Source: Chitinophaga sp. CF118 (lineage in GTDB: Bacteria > Bacteroidota > Bacteroidia > Chitinophagales > Chitinophagaceae). From it: a stretch of 64,000 nucleotides of DNA. Numbering within the stretch: the stretch's first letter is position 1; each line of letters begins with the position of its first letter. Of this stretch, positions 43,726-52,457 are shown piece after piece. The notes beneath the pieces are model-generated. The model worked only from the letters and a program-made list of their open reading frames with translations, had not been told where the DNA came from and made no database searches. The translations under genes and the position numbers were made by a program. The stretch covers positions 1,426,001-1,490,000 of the forward strand of contig NZ_FOMK01000001.1 in the NCBI RefSeq assembly GCF_900112615.1, given 5' to 3'.

Positions 43726-44361
43726 ATGGTACATTCTACGCGTCCCGGTTTAATTATCGGGTTTCATGGCTGTGATCAGCAAATTAAAGATGCATTAGTC
43801 GGTAAAGGACTTCGTATGAATCCCAGTACCAAAAGTTATGACTGGTTAGGAAACGGGTGTTATTTCTGGGAGAATAACTACGAGAGAGCACTGGACTTTG
43901 CTAAAAATCCACCTGGCAAAAAAGTCATTAAGCATCCATCTGTTTTAGGAGCAGTTATTGATCTTCAGTTCTGTTTAGATCTATTAGACACCACATTTTT
44001 AAATGTTGTTAAAGACTCGTATACAAATTTTTCTCTAGCTGCTAAGGAATCAGGAATGAAACTTCCTCTAAACAAAACAACGGGATTATCAAAAGACCTG
44101 CTTATCCGAGATCTGGACTGTGCTGTAATTGAAAATGTACACAAAAAAAGGTTAAATAACGATCTTAAACCTTTTGATTCTGTCCGGGGTGTTTTTGTAG
44201 AAGGAGAAGCACTATATCCAGGCGCTGGTTTTAACGCAAAAAACCATATCCAGATATGTATCCGTAATCCCAACTGTATAAAAGGGTTCTTTAATCCTGT
44301 TGAGGAAACTCAATGGCCACAAGTAGAAAATTCATTCAATATGAAGGCAAGGCAGAATTGA
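43726..44361 (+). CDS. Putative ADP-ribosyltransferase-fold protein (toxin-like)
   Basis: A 211-residue soluble protein. It shows the layout of a widespread uncharacterised family with ART-fold features: GFHGCD (12-17), YDWLGNGCYFWENNYERALDFA (38-59), and late in the protein VEGEALYPGAGF (158-169) followed by KNHIQICIRNPNCIKGFF. His14, Tyr46 and Glu159 or Glu161 could form an H-Y-E-type NAD-binding triad; this is inference. No secretion signal is present. It follows three tandem mini-genes in the same direction and may be a toxin, an NAD-using effector or an RNA or protein modifier. Confidence 0.65.
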   Translation: MVHSTRPGLIIGFHGCDQQIKDALVGKGLRMNPSTKSYDWLGNGCYFWENNYERALDFAKNPPGKKVIKHPSVLGAVIDLQFCLDLLDTTFLNVVKDSYTNFSLAAKESGMKLPLNKTTGLSKDLLIRDLDCAVIENVHKKRLNNDLKPFDSVRGVFVEGEALYPGAGFNAKNHIQICIRNPNCIKGFFNPVEETQWPQVENSFNMKARQN

Positions 44362-44502
44362 CAAATGTCAAGTCCATTTAGTATCAAATGTCATAGGAAA
44401 CAGGGTGCCTTGCACCATAGTTTTATATTGTTGTTGACAACCACCCTCAGTTCGATAGTATGATTATAAGTCAGTTCAAATAATTAGTATATTTATGATC
44501 AG

Positions 44503-45291
44503 ATGAAATTAGAACTTTATCAGGTAGATGCATTTACCAACAAGACTTTCGGAGGTAACCCCGCTTGTGTCGTTCCGTTGAAACAATGGCTGGCAGATGA
44601 CCTCTTACTAAAAATAGCACTAGAGAACGCCGTTGCAGAAACGGCTTTTTTCGTAGACAATGGCGATAAGATTCACCTGCGATGGTTCACGCCTGAAATA
44701 GAAATGGATCTTTGTGGACATGCCACACTGGCAACAGCGCATGTGCTTAAAACGATCCTGAACTATCAGAATGATACCATTACCTTCAATACATTAAGCG
44801 GAGATCTGATTGTTACAGTAGATAAAGACCTGTACACATTAGATTTCCCTTCAAGGAAACCGGTAACGGCAGAACTACCAGAAATTATAAAACACTCCCT
44901 AAGCAAACAGCCGACTGCCATTCTGAAATCAAGGGACTTTGTGTTAGTCTATGAACACGAATCAGATGTCAGGGATATCAAGATCGACAGACAAACATTC
45001 GACCAGATCAATCTCGATCCAGGCGGAGTAATCATCACCGCAAAAGGTGACAACTGCGACTTTGTATCCCGCTTCTTCACTCCCCAGGCATCCATATTAG
45101 AAGATCCTGTAACAGGCTCTGCACATTGTTCTTTAATTCCTTACTGGAGTGAGCAACTCCAGAAAAAAGAGATGTCTGCATTGCAATTATCCGATCGTAT
45201 TGGCACGTTGTATTGTATTGATAAAGGAGACAGAGTATTAATAAAAGGCAAGGCTAAAACCTATTCAGCAGGCTTTCTCTGGACAGAATGA
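44503..45291 (+). CDS. PhzF-family isomerase-like protein
   Basis: A 262-residue protein with the twin diaminopimelate-epimerase-like domains of the PhzF family. The start QVDAFTNKTFGGNPACVVPL is typical, the catalytic Glu is in AVAETAFFV (about 46), and LRWFTPEIEMDLCGHATLATAH and EDPVTGSAHCSLIPYW carry the ligand-binding loops. The enzyme may isomerise a phenazine-precursor-like acid or another small acid; there are no phenazine genes here. A TATATTTA box lies about 12 bases upstream of the start. Confidence 0.92.
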   Translation: MKLELYQVDAFTNKTFGGNPACVVPLKQWLADDLLLKIALENAVAETAFFVDNGDKIHLRWFTPEIEMDLCGHATLATAHVLKTILNYQNDTITFNTLSGDLIVTVDKDLYTLDFPSRKPVTAELPEIIKHSLSKQPTAILKSRDFVLVYEHESDVRDIKIDRQTFDQINLDPGGVIITAKGDNCDFVSRFFTPQASILEDPVTGSAHCSLIPYWSEQLQKKEMSALQLSDRIGTLYCIDKGDRVLIKGKAKTYSAGFLWTE

Positions 45292-45344
45292 TCAATTTCT
45301 AAACAACGTAGATTTCATCACTCTGGTGTATAGCTCCGTTGAGA

Positions 45345-46157
45345 TTAAATAAGATGTATGAAGTTCTCTGCAATAGGATGCAGCTGATTGAAATATATAC
45401 CGGGAGAAGTTCCCACTATCTTCTGAAAATCTTTATTAAAGTGTGCCTGATCATTATAACCCAGATGATCTGATACCTGCCCGTAAGTAAAACGGGAAGA
45501 TTCATATCGTTTACTAAAAGACTTTATTCTGATGATCCCTGCATATTGTTTGGGACTCATTCCTACACACTCCACAAACTTCCTTCTGAAATTCCGTTCA
45601 CTCATCAAATGCTGCCGATGCAATACACCAATATCAAGATTGCCTTCAGCAGCATGAATCTGCCGCACCGCATTGAATATATGAGACAAATGATAGTCAT
45701 CCTTATCAGACCTAACATATCTCATTAAGAACTGTTCCAGGAAACGATGTTTAGCTATCTCTGAAGGGTAAGTATTTAACTGGTCAAGCAGGCTGTAAAT
45801 ATCTTGTCCAAACACATCTCCTGCATCTATAGTAGAAGCTTTGATATGTTCCAGACTATCATTAATAAAAAGATGCGCAGCTCCCGGCTGAAAAACAATT
45901 CCCACCAGATGCACCTTATCATTGTATTGCAGAAAACTCCTGTTGGGATAAAGACCTGTCAAAGAAACTCCGGGCATCTTATCAAACTGCACCTCATCAC
46001 GGGATAAAGTAACACCAGCCCCAAGGTTAAAAACCAGGTCTAACGTCCCATCCGGAAGACGACGGTGAACAATGTCATTCAGTCCCTGAGAAAGAACAGA
46101 ATAAAAGCATTGCACATATTTCCCTAAATATAACGGACTGGTTTTAACGATGTCCAT
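45345..46157 (-). CDS. AraC-family regulator with DUF6597-type N-terminus
   Basis: A 270-residue regulator. The N-terminal domain (about 1-150) has the RRLPDGTLDLVFNLGAG and LTGLYPNRSFLQY segments and VHLVGIVFQPGAAHLF. The C-terminal AraC HTH (about 165-260) has HLMSERNFRRKFVECVGMSPKQYAGIIRI and FTYGQVSDHLGYNDQAHFNKDFQKIVG. It is convergent with the PhzF gene and divergent from the S41 peptidase, either of which may be its target. Confidence 0.88.
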   Translation of the reverse strand: MDIVKTSPLYLGKYVQCFYSVLSQGLNDIVHRRLPDGTLDLVFNLGAGVTLSRDEVQFDKMPGVSLTGLYPNRSFLQYNDKVHLVGIVFQPGAAHLFINDSLEHIKASTIDAGDVFGQDIYSLLDQLNTYPSEIAKHRFLEQFLMRYVRSDKDDYHLSHIFNAVRQIHAAEGNLDIGVLHRQHLMSERNFRRKFVECVGMSPKQYAGIIRIKSFSKRYESSRFTYGQVSDHLGYNDQAHFNKDFQKIVGTSPGIYFNQLHPIAENFIHLI

Positions 46158-46228
46158 AAATTAAATGGCCGTTTTTTACAAACCGATAATGAAGATAATT
46201 CTTTAGCATTGGGGAATATTATAAGCCC

Positions 46229-47500
46229 ATGAAATTTATCACATTTACCATCTTTTTAACAATCTTTTCCGGACTGGCCAATGCACAGAATCCACTTACG
46301 CCCAATGAGAAAATCCAGGTCATTGATTCAATCTCTAAAAGGCTTACGGAACGTTATGTTTATCCGGAAGTAGCTGAAAAGATGGTGAAGCAACTACAAC
46401 AAAATGTACAAAAGGGCAATTACACCAATATTAAAGACCCGAATGCATTTGCAGATCAACTCTCTAAAGATCTGTTAGCTGTTTGCCATGATAAACACCT
46501 GGCGGTAAGATATGATCCCCAAGGGATGATACATAGCGAAACAAAGGAGGACAGCCTTGCCAATGTAAAGAGAAGATTTGAATTCTCCCGCTCGCAAAAC
46601 TTTGGCTTTAAGGAGCTTAAAATCCTGGATGGGAACATTGGCTACCTGAACCTGAGTAGCTTTGAAGACCCCGTCGATGGTGGCGCTACAGCGGTACTGG
46701 CCATGAACTTCCTCAGTAATGCAAATGCCATTATAATAGACCTGAGAAATAACGGAGGAGGGGCCACCACTATGGTACAACTACTGGCAAGTTATTTATT
46801 TGATAATCAGCCGCATCCATTAACTGACATCTACTGGCGGCCTACTAATTCCACATTCCAGTTATGGACCCTGGCCTATGTAGAAGGCAAACGCATGCCG
46901 GATGTAGATGTGTATGTCCTCACCAGTAAAAGCACCTTCTCTGCCGCTGAAGACTTCTCCTACAGTCTTCAAAACCTGAAACGCATTACCATAATTGGAG
47001 AGACCACCGGTGGAGGTGCTCATCCTGTAAGCCCCGTAGCAGCGGCCAACAACTTTATCATCCACATCCCCCAGGGCAGATCTATCAGTTCCATTACAAA
47101 AACCGACTGGGAAGGCACCGGCGTAAAACCGGATATTGAGGTAACAGCCAAAGATGCATTATTAACCGCCCAGATAAAGGCCCTGGAAAAGCTTTCCAAG
47201 AGCAACGACCAGGCTAACTGGGCCCTGATAGCTTTGAAAGCTAAACTGCACCCCTTAACGCTAAACTTAACCCCTTACCTTGGTACCTATGGAGACAGGA
47301 CCATTTCTCTCGAAAACGGACAATTATATATTCAGAAAACAGGGAATTCAAAATACCCATTAGTGCCTATAGCAGACGATTTCTTCATGATAGAAGACCT
47401 CCCCTATTTAAGAATTAAAATGATCCGGGAAAATGGTCAGATCACTGGTTTAAGCAGGATTTATGATGATGGCGCAATAGTCAATAACCCTAAAAACTAA
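46229..47500 (+). CDS. Exported S41-family peptidase
   Basis: A 423-residue protein with a signal peptide (MKFITFTIFLTIFSGLANAQ). The N-terminal helical part resembles the IRBP/Tricorn-like group (NEKIQVIDSISKRLTERYVYPEVAEKM). The catalytic region has IGYLNLSSFEDP, IIDLRNNGGG and the nucleophile segment VLTSKSTFSAAEDFS, with Ser in STFSAAE. The C-terminal part carries a small beta-domain (LTPYLGTYGDRTISLENGQLYIQ). It would cleave peptides in the periplasm or outside the cell. It lies 60 bases before the TetR gene. Confidence 0.9.
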   Translation: MKFITFTIFLTIFSGLANAQNPLTPNEKIQVIDSISKRLTERYVYPEVAEKMVKQLQQNVQKGNYTNIKDPNAFADQLSKDLLAVCHDKHLAVRYDPQGMIHSETKEDSLANVKRRFEFSRSQNFGFKELKILDGNIGYLNLSSFEDPVDGGATAVLAMNFLSNANAIIIDLRNNGGGATTMVQLLASYLFDNQPHPLTDIYWRPTNSTFQLWTLAYVEGKRMPDVDVYVLTSKSTFSAAEDFSYSLQNLKRITIIGETTGGGAHPVSPVAAANNFIIHIPQGRSISSITKTDWEGTGVKPDIEVTAKDALLTAQIKALEKLSKSNDQANWALIALKAKLHPLTLNLTPYLGTYGDRTISLENGQLYIQKTGNSKYPLVPIADDFFMIEDLPYLRIKMIRENGQITGLSRIYDDGAIVNNPKN

Positions 47501-47516
47501 AACTTTATTTTGTTTA

Positions 47517-47550
47517 TTTAACAGTGTTAATTAATTTTAACACTGTTAAA
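47517..47550. promoter_or_regulatory. Perfect palindrome: TetR operator candidate
   Basis: The arms TTTAACAGTGTTAA (47517-47530) and TTAACACTGTTAAA (47537-47550) are exact inverted copies around a 6-base centre. It ends 9 bases before the TetR start codon, the usual place for autoregulation. It is too AT-rich and lacks a T-run to be a normal terminator for the gene ending at 47500. Confidence 0.7.
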
Positions 47551-47559
47551 TAAGATAGA

Positions 47560-48228
47560 ATGAAAGATAAAAAGATCCACGAACAGCGGATGAAGGGGTA
47601 TTTCTTACAGGCTACCAAAGAAATATTAAAAGCTGAGGGACTAAAAAGTCTTAGTGTCCGGAATATTGCTGAGAAAGCCGGTTATTCTTATACAACCATG
47701 TATAGTTATTTCCAGGATATTAATGACCTGATATTTTTATGCGTTCATGATTTTTATGAAGAATGCAAATTATATGTGAAGGATAGAACAAAAAAACGGG
47801 GGAAAAATACGACTCATTTAAAGTCCACTATCAGAGCTTATGCCGATTTCTTTATTCAATATCCTGGAATTTTTGATCTTTTCTTCATAGAAAAGATGGA
47901 GGATTTCGGAAATAAAAAATCTATTGTGGATGTGATAAACTCCTCATTAGATCAGATCTGCGAAGAAGCATGGAATGATTGCATTGCGCTGAATCTGATA
48001 AGTGCAGACCATATTGAAATAATGAAAAGCCAGGTTAGATCCACTGTTTTCGGGTTATTATTATTGTATCTCAACCGGAGGATACCATCTTCTTATACAG
48101 CGTTTGTTAATCAGCTCAACATCCAATTGGACAGGATCTTTGATATTAGCACAGGGACTGCTTTGTCAACAGAAAACGCTACGGTGAATAATGCTTTAAT
48201 TTCAATCAAAGTTGGGAATAACCGGTAA
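47560..48228 (+). CDS. TetR/AcrR-family regulator
   Basis: A 222-residue regulator. The N-terminal HTH is LSVRNIAEKAGYSYTTMYSYFQDINDLIFL (about 29-58), following the TetR pattern. The C-terminal ligand domain (about 75-200) is helical and has no recognised ligand signature. A perfect palindrome lies just before the start codon. A GIY-YIG gene begins 11 bases after its stop and is probably in the same transcript. Confidence 0.9.
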   Translation: MKDKKIHEQRMKGYFLQATKEILKAEGLKSLSVRNIAEKAGYSYTTMYSYFQDINDLIFLCVHDFYEECKLYVKDRTKKRGKNTTHLKSTIRAYADFFIQYPGIFDLFFIEKMEDFGNKKSIVDVINSSLDQICEEAWNDCIALNLISADHIEIMKSQVRSTVFGLLLLYLNRRIPSSYTAFVNQLNIQLDRIFDISTGTALSTENATVNNALISIKVGNNR

Positions 48229-48238
48229 ATCAGAACGA

Positions 48239-48598
48239 ATGAAAACGAAGAAAGATTTAAAAGAGGAATATAAACAGATGAAGTTTAAAATGGGAATATT
48301 CCAGATCAGGAATACCATCAACGGAAAAGTTTATATTGAAGGAAGTATTAACCTTAATGCAATATGGAACAGACATAGGATGCAATTAAATTTTGGAGTT
48401 CATCCTAATTTGAACCTTCAGAATGAATGGCAGGAATTTGGTGAAGAAAATTTCAGGTACGAGATATTGGCTGAGATCGAACATAAAGAAAATGAAACGG
48501 CGGATTATAATAAAGAAATTAAGTTGCTTGAAAGCATGTATATAGAGGAATTAGAACCGTTTGAAGAAAAGGGATATAACAAAAAGATCAAAAAATAG
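48239..48598 (+). CDS. GIY-YIG-like nuclease-family protein
   Basis: About 119 residues from the ATG at 48239. It has a GIY-YIG-like domain: GIFQIRNTINGKVYIEGSINL covers the two short motifs (here GIF and VYIEG), then IWNRHRMQLNFGVHPNLNLQNEWQEFGEENF holds the Arg helix region. The C-terminal part has a Glu in LLESMYIEEL, where the metal-binding Glu would sit. The motif is degenerate, so activity is uncertain. It lies 11 bases after a TetR gene, an unusual partner. Confidence 0.8.
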   Translation: MKTKKDLKEEYKQMKFKMGIFQIRNTINGKVYIEGSINLNAIWNRHRMQLNFGVHPNLNLQNEWQEFGEENFRYEILAEIEHKENETADYNKEIKLLESMYIEELEPFEEKGYNKKIKK

Positions 48599-48618
48599 TG
48601 GGGCCGCGCAAAATAACA

Positions 48619-49893
48619 TTAAAACACAATCACAAACTCCGTTTGCTTTTCGCCAACCGTTTTCAGTGAAAACTCAAAGCCATGATTCACCAGAATCTCC
48701 CTTACAAGCATAAGCCCTATTCCCTGCCCATCAGACTTGGTACTGAAGAATGGCGTAAACAACAGTTCACGCTGTTCTGCGGGAATACCTTTACCTGTAT
48801 CTGTTATAATCAACTGCCGGGCACTAATAGTAAATGTAACACTACCTTTCTCCCCAACAGCTTCTATCGCATTTTTCACAATATTGATCAACGCCTGTTC
48901 CATTTGCTGCTCATCTGCTGAAATATAAAATGGCTTTTCAGGTAGCACTGCAATCAATTCAATTTCCTGCTTAGCGGCTTTTATTCCCATCAGAACAGAT
49001 ACATCATTGATCAGCTTACGCAGGTCTACCTGCTTTTTATTTACCTGCGGCAATTTTACAAGGTCTGCAAAGTTGCGCATAAACAGGTTGAGATTCTGAT
49101 TGCGATCAAGCGCTACCTGCAACGCAGCTTTTAAAGGGCCTTCCTCAAATGTTGGCAGGGTGGATTGTATAATAGAGTTCACAGGACCGATCGTATTATT
49201 TACCTCATGTGCCATCATTCTGATCACCTTACCATATACATTCTTTTCAGCAGCCAGTATTTCGGCTGTCAGTTCCTCTATCATAATAAAATGACGGGCA
49301 AATCCCCTGTCTATAAAGTGCGATTTCTGCAGTTTATATGTGTTTACACCATCCGGTTTTATAGTGATAGTTTCTCCTGATTTCAGCAATGCTATATGCT
49401 GTGATAATACATGCGGCAAATTATTTACCGGGAGATCATATACTGATTGCTGATCAACAGACAACAGCTGTTGCGCTTTGGGATTAACTTGTTGAATATG
49501 ATCATTATAATCCAGGATTATAATACCAGTGGGTGATGTATGGATCAGTTTTTCGAGGAAAAAATGCTGTTGCTCCTGGCGTGTACGCTCCTTTCTCAAC
49601 TCATCAATCATATGATTATACACCGTAATCAGCGCATCCATTTCATGCTTCCCTGTGGATAAGAATTTCACATTAAAATCCCGGTCTCTGATAGCATCCA
49701 CTCCCTGCATCAGCATTTTTAACGGCATAATCAATTGCCGGTATAGTTGTATAGAGATTACAACTGAGATCAGTACAAACACCTCAGAGATAATAAAAAA
49801 GATCTTGTGCTCACTGAAAATAAAATAGCTGAGGACAAGCGCCACCAGATGCAAGATCACTACAAAGAGTATGTATTTAGTCCTCAGTCTCAT
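48619..49893 (-). CDS. Membrane sensor histidine kinase of efflux operon
   Basis: About 424 residues from the ATG at 49893 (MRLRTKYILFVVILHLVAL), which overlaps the end of the regulator gene by 17 bases. Two membrane helices (about 7-27 and 32-52) with almost no periplasmic loop are followed by a HAMP-like linker, a PAS domain (about 110-180; SPTGIIILDYNDHIQQVNPKAQQLL), a HisKA with MAHEVNNTIGPVNSI, and an HATPase with GQGIGLMLVREIL. It would sense membrane or internal signals and phosphorylate the NtrC-type regulator encoded just upstream. Confidence 0.92.
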   Translation of the reverse strand: MRLRTKYILFVVILHLVALVLSYFIFSEHKIFFIISEVFVLISVVISIQLYRQLIMPLKMLMQGVDAIRDRDFNVKFLSTGKHEMDALITVYNHMIDELRKERTRQEQQHFFLEKLIHTSPTGIIILDYNDHIQQVNPKAQQLLSVDQQSVYDLPVNNLPHVLSQHIALLKSGETITIKPDGVNTYKLQKSHFIDRGFARHFIMIEELTAEILAAEKNVYGKVIRMMAHEVNNTIGPVNSIIQSTLPTFEEGPLKAALQVALDRNQNLNLFMRNFADLVKLPQVNKKQVDLRKLINDVSVLMGIKAAKQEIELIAVLPEKPFYISADEQQMEQALINIVKNAIEAVGEKGSVTFTISARQLIITDTGKGIPAEQRELLFTPFFSTKSDGQGIGLMLVREILVNHGFEFSLKTVGEKQTEFVIVF

Positions 49894-51250
49894 CGTAGGG
49901 TATTTGATATTTATCCAGTCGCCGGTATAGTGCACTTCGGGTAAGACCAAGTGATGCAGCTGCTTTTGAGATCTTATTCTTATGATAATCCATTGCGCGC
50001 TTAATCATCTCAATTTCCATTTCTTCGAGTGTAATCATACCTACACCGGGTAACTGTACATTCCCCATTTTCACAGGCGACAGCTCCAGTTGTGAGCGGA
50101 AATCTTCTATCTCAAGGTTATCATTTCTGCTCACCAGAATGGAACGTTCTACCAGGTTCTTTAACTGCCGGATGTTCCCGGGCAATGGTAGTTGCTGTAA
50201 CCATTTCATAGCGCTTTTAGATACCGATAACGATGGCCTGTTATAGATCTCCTTCAGGTTACCGATAAAAAAATCCACCAGTAAAGGGATGTCCTTTGGT
50301 CGTTCCCGCAATGCCGGCAGGCGGATTGTGATCAGATTAATGCGATAAAGCAGGTCTTCCCGGAAGCTGGCGCGGGCCACCATCTCATTCAGATCTTTAT
50401 TGGTAGCACATACTATCCTTATATCAACGGTTTTGGTGCGGCTACTGCCCAGCACTTCATATGTTCTGTCCTGCAATACACGCAATAGCTTTACCTGGCT
50501 ACCCGCATCCAGGTCGCCTATTTCATCCAGGAAAATGGTTCCTTTACTGGCAGTTTCAAAACGCCACACACGGTCAAACCGGGCATCTGTAAAAGCCCCA
50601 CGTACATGCCCGAACATCTCACTTTCAAAGAGAGAAGTAGAGATCCCGCCAAGATTTACTTTAATAAAAGGCTTGCTGCGGCGCAAACTATTCTGATGAA
50701 TTGCTTCTGCAATCAGTTCTTTCCCGGTACCGCTTTCCCCCATTATCAGTACCGATGCATCGGTCGCGGCCACACGGCCAATGGTTTCAAGAATCTGCAG
50801 CATCCTGGTATCTTCACCAATTATATGCTGAAAGTTATATAGTTTATCCAGCTCCTTGCGTGTATGGCTTTCTGATTTTTGCTCCTGAAGGTCCAGTAAC
50901 GTTTTGACGGATTGCATCAAATGTTCATTACTCCAGGGCTTATTAATAAAATCATTTGCCCCTGCTTTCATCCCGCTTACAGCCAGTTCAATGCTGCCCC
51001 AACCGGTGATCAGTATCACCGGTACTGCCGGATGAATAGCTCTGATCTTATCCAACAATTCCAGCCCCTGCCGGCCTGATGTATCGATCGTAAAATTAAG
51101 ATCGAGTATGATCAGGTCTGGCTGTTGCTGCCGGATAATCGTTAACGCATTCTCCGGTGCCTCCGCAACGGCTACATCATATCCATTGTTGCTTAACAGC
51201 AACTGCAGCGACACTCTTACAGCAATATCATCATCAATGATCAGTATCAT
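49877..51250 (-). CDS. NtrC-type sigma-54 response regulator of efflux operon
   Basis: A 457-residue protein. The receiver domain has phospho-acceptor Asp in DLIILDLNFTID. The AAA+ domain has Walker A MGESGTGKELIAEAIH and Walker [15 protein letters not shown]. The loop that contacts sigma-54 reads GAFTDA instead of the canonical GAFTGA. The C-terminal Fis HTH is ISKAAASLGLTRSALYRRLDKY. A near-consensus sigma-54 promoter precedes the operon that contains this gene, so it probably activates its own operon. Confidence 0.92.
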   Translation of the reverse strand: MILIIDDDIAVRVSLQLLLSNNGYDVAVAEAPENALTIIRQQQPDLIILDLNFTIDTSGRQGLELLDKIRAIHPAVPVILITGWGSIELAVSGMKAGANDFINKPWSNEHLMQSVKTLLDLQEQKSESHTRKELDKLYNFQHIIGEDTRMLQILETIGRVAATDASVLIMGESGTGKELIAEAIHQNSLRRSKPFIKVNLGGISTSLFESEMFGHVRGAFTDARFDRVWRFETASKGTIFLDEIGDLDAGSQVKLLRVLQDRTYEVLGSSRTKTVDIRIVCATNKDLNEMVARASFREDLLYRINLITIRLPALRERPKDIPLLVDFFIGNLKEIYNRPSLSVSKSAMKWLQQLPLPGNIRQLKNLVERSILVSRNDNLEIEDFRSQLELSPVKMGNVQLPGVGMITLEEMEIEMIKRAMDYHKNKISKAAASLGLTRSALYRRLDKYQIPYDETED

Positions 51251-51265
51251 ATTACAATTTCGTCA

Positions 51266-52450
51266 TTATTCTTCGTGTAATGCAACCGCAGGATAAATAG
51301 CAGCGGCCTGTTTTCCCGGATAAAAAGCACATACCATCACCAGCAGGTAAATGAACAATACAGATAATCCCAGTGCGGTCAGGTAAATGCCTGCAGACAG
51401 ATTAAATACATTTAACAGCGGAAACTGTATCGCAAAGAAGGTCCCTATGATCAGCGAAAAGGTAGTCAATATCATAGCTTCCATCACCAACTGACTGGAT
51501 ACAGATTTCCCGGTAGCACCTATTGCCCTTCTAAGACCTATTTCACCCCTCCGGCGACTGATATTATACCAGAGCACTCCAAAGAGTCCTAATGCCACGT
51601 TGATGATCAGAAAACAGCTTACAATTGAAAGCACGATCATGGGCACCAATGCAAAGTAATTAATATTCTTCCGTTTATTTGCCAGGTGTTCGATTTCAAT
51701 ATTTGAATTCTTCATTTGTCCTGCCAGCAGCTTATACAATCGTCCTTCAAATGTCGCATCAGCACCTGATGTAACCTTTATCATCATCCGGCTCAGCCAG
51801 CGGAATGAAGCAGTATCAGCTCTGACAAAATGCGCATACCCGGCTTCCGCATAATCTCCCTTAAACTTAATATCTTCCACGACTCCTATTACCTGTTTCT
51901 TATTATGATCTGCACCTTCACCATACACTTTCCCTACGGCGCCTTCCCGGCCAAACATCACTTCTTTTAAACTTCGGTTAATAATAACAGGCTGATATCT
52001 TGTTACAGCATCCGTTTTATTAAACCAGCGACCTTCTGCCATTTTCAAATTCAATACATCTTTATAGCTATCTTCTACTGTATATGAATTAACATGGCTG
52101 ATATGTTTGTTATTATAATCAAATCCATTCTGCATGGTCACCGGCGCAAAGGGGATATTGTTACTGGAAAAAACAACCTCCTTCACCTCAGGCATTGACT
52201 TGATGTTCCGTCTCAATGTTTCATAGAATATGTTGATTGAATCATTATCTTTTATCCCGATATCACCATCATAATTAATAACCCACACATTCTCATAGTC
52301 TACTCCCATTGGCTTCCTGTAATTCTGATAATTATAAACCAGTAAGGTGAATACGGCAAATATAACGAGGAAGGACACCAATATCTCCGACATCAGCAGG
52401 GAGTTCTGCTTCCTTTTATTCCAGATCAGTTTAAATAAATGTCTGTACAT
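51266..52450 (-). CDS. FtsX-type ABC transporter permease (second of pair)
   Basis: A 394-residue membrane protein of the four-helix MacB/FtsX type. It has an N-terminal helix (about 22-42), a large periplasmic core domain (about 45-270) and a three-helix FtsX domain with FGVLWYNISRRRGEIGLRRAIGATGKSV. It lies 7 bases after the other permease gene, which indicates that the two form a heterodimer around the ATPase. Such transporters push peptides, lipoproteins or antibiotics to the adaptor and TolC channel. Confidence 0.9.
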   Translation of the reverse strand: MYRHLFKLIWNKRKQNSLLMSEILVSFLVIFAVFTLLVYNYQNYRKPMGVDYENVWVINYDGDIGIKDNDSINIFYETLRRNIKSMPEVKEVVFSSNNIPFAPVTMQNGFDYNNKHISHVNSYTVEDSYKDVLNLKMAEGRWFNKTDAVTRYQPVIINRSLKEVMFGREGAVGKVYGEGADHNKKQVIGVVEDIKFKGDYAEAGYAHFVRADTASFRWLSRMMIKVTSGADATFEGRLYKLLAGQMKNSNIEIEHLANKRKNINYFALVPMIVLSIVSCFLIINVALGLFGVLWYNISRRRGEIGLRRAIGATGKSVSSQLVMEAMILTTFSLIIGTFFAIQFPLLNVFNLSAGIYLTALGLSVLFIYLLVMVCAFYPGKQAAAIYPAVALHEE

Positions 52451-52457
52451 AATATTT

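Noticed and set aside
47517..47550. Reading the TetR-side palindrome as the terminator of the S41 peptidase gene
   Set aside because: The stem is AT-rich, there is no T-run after it, and it ends 9 bases before a start codon, which fits an operator better.
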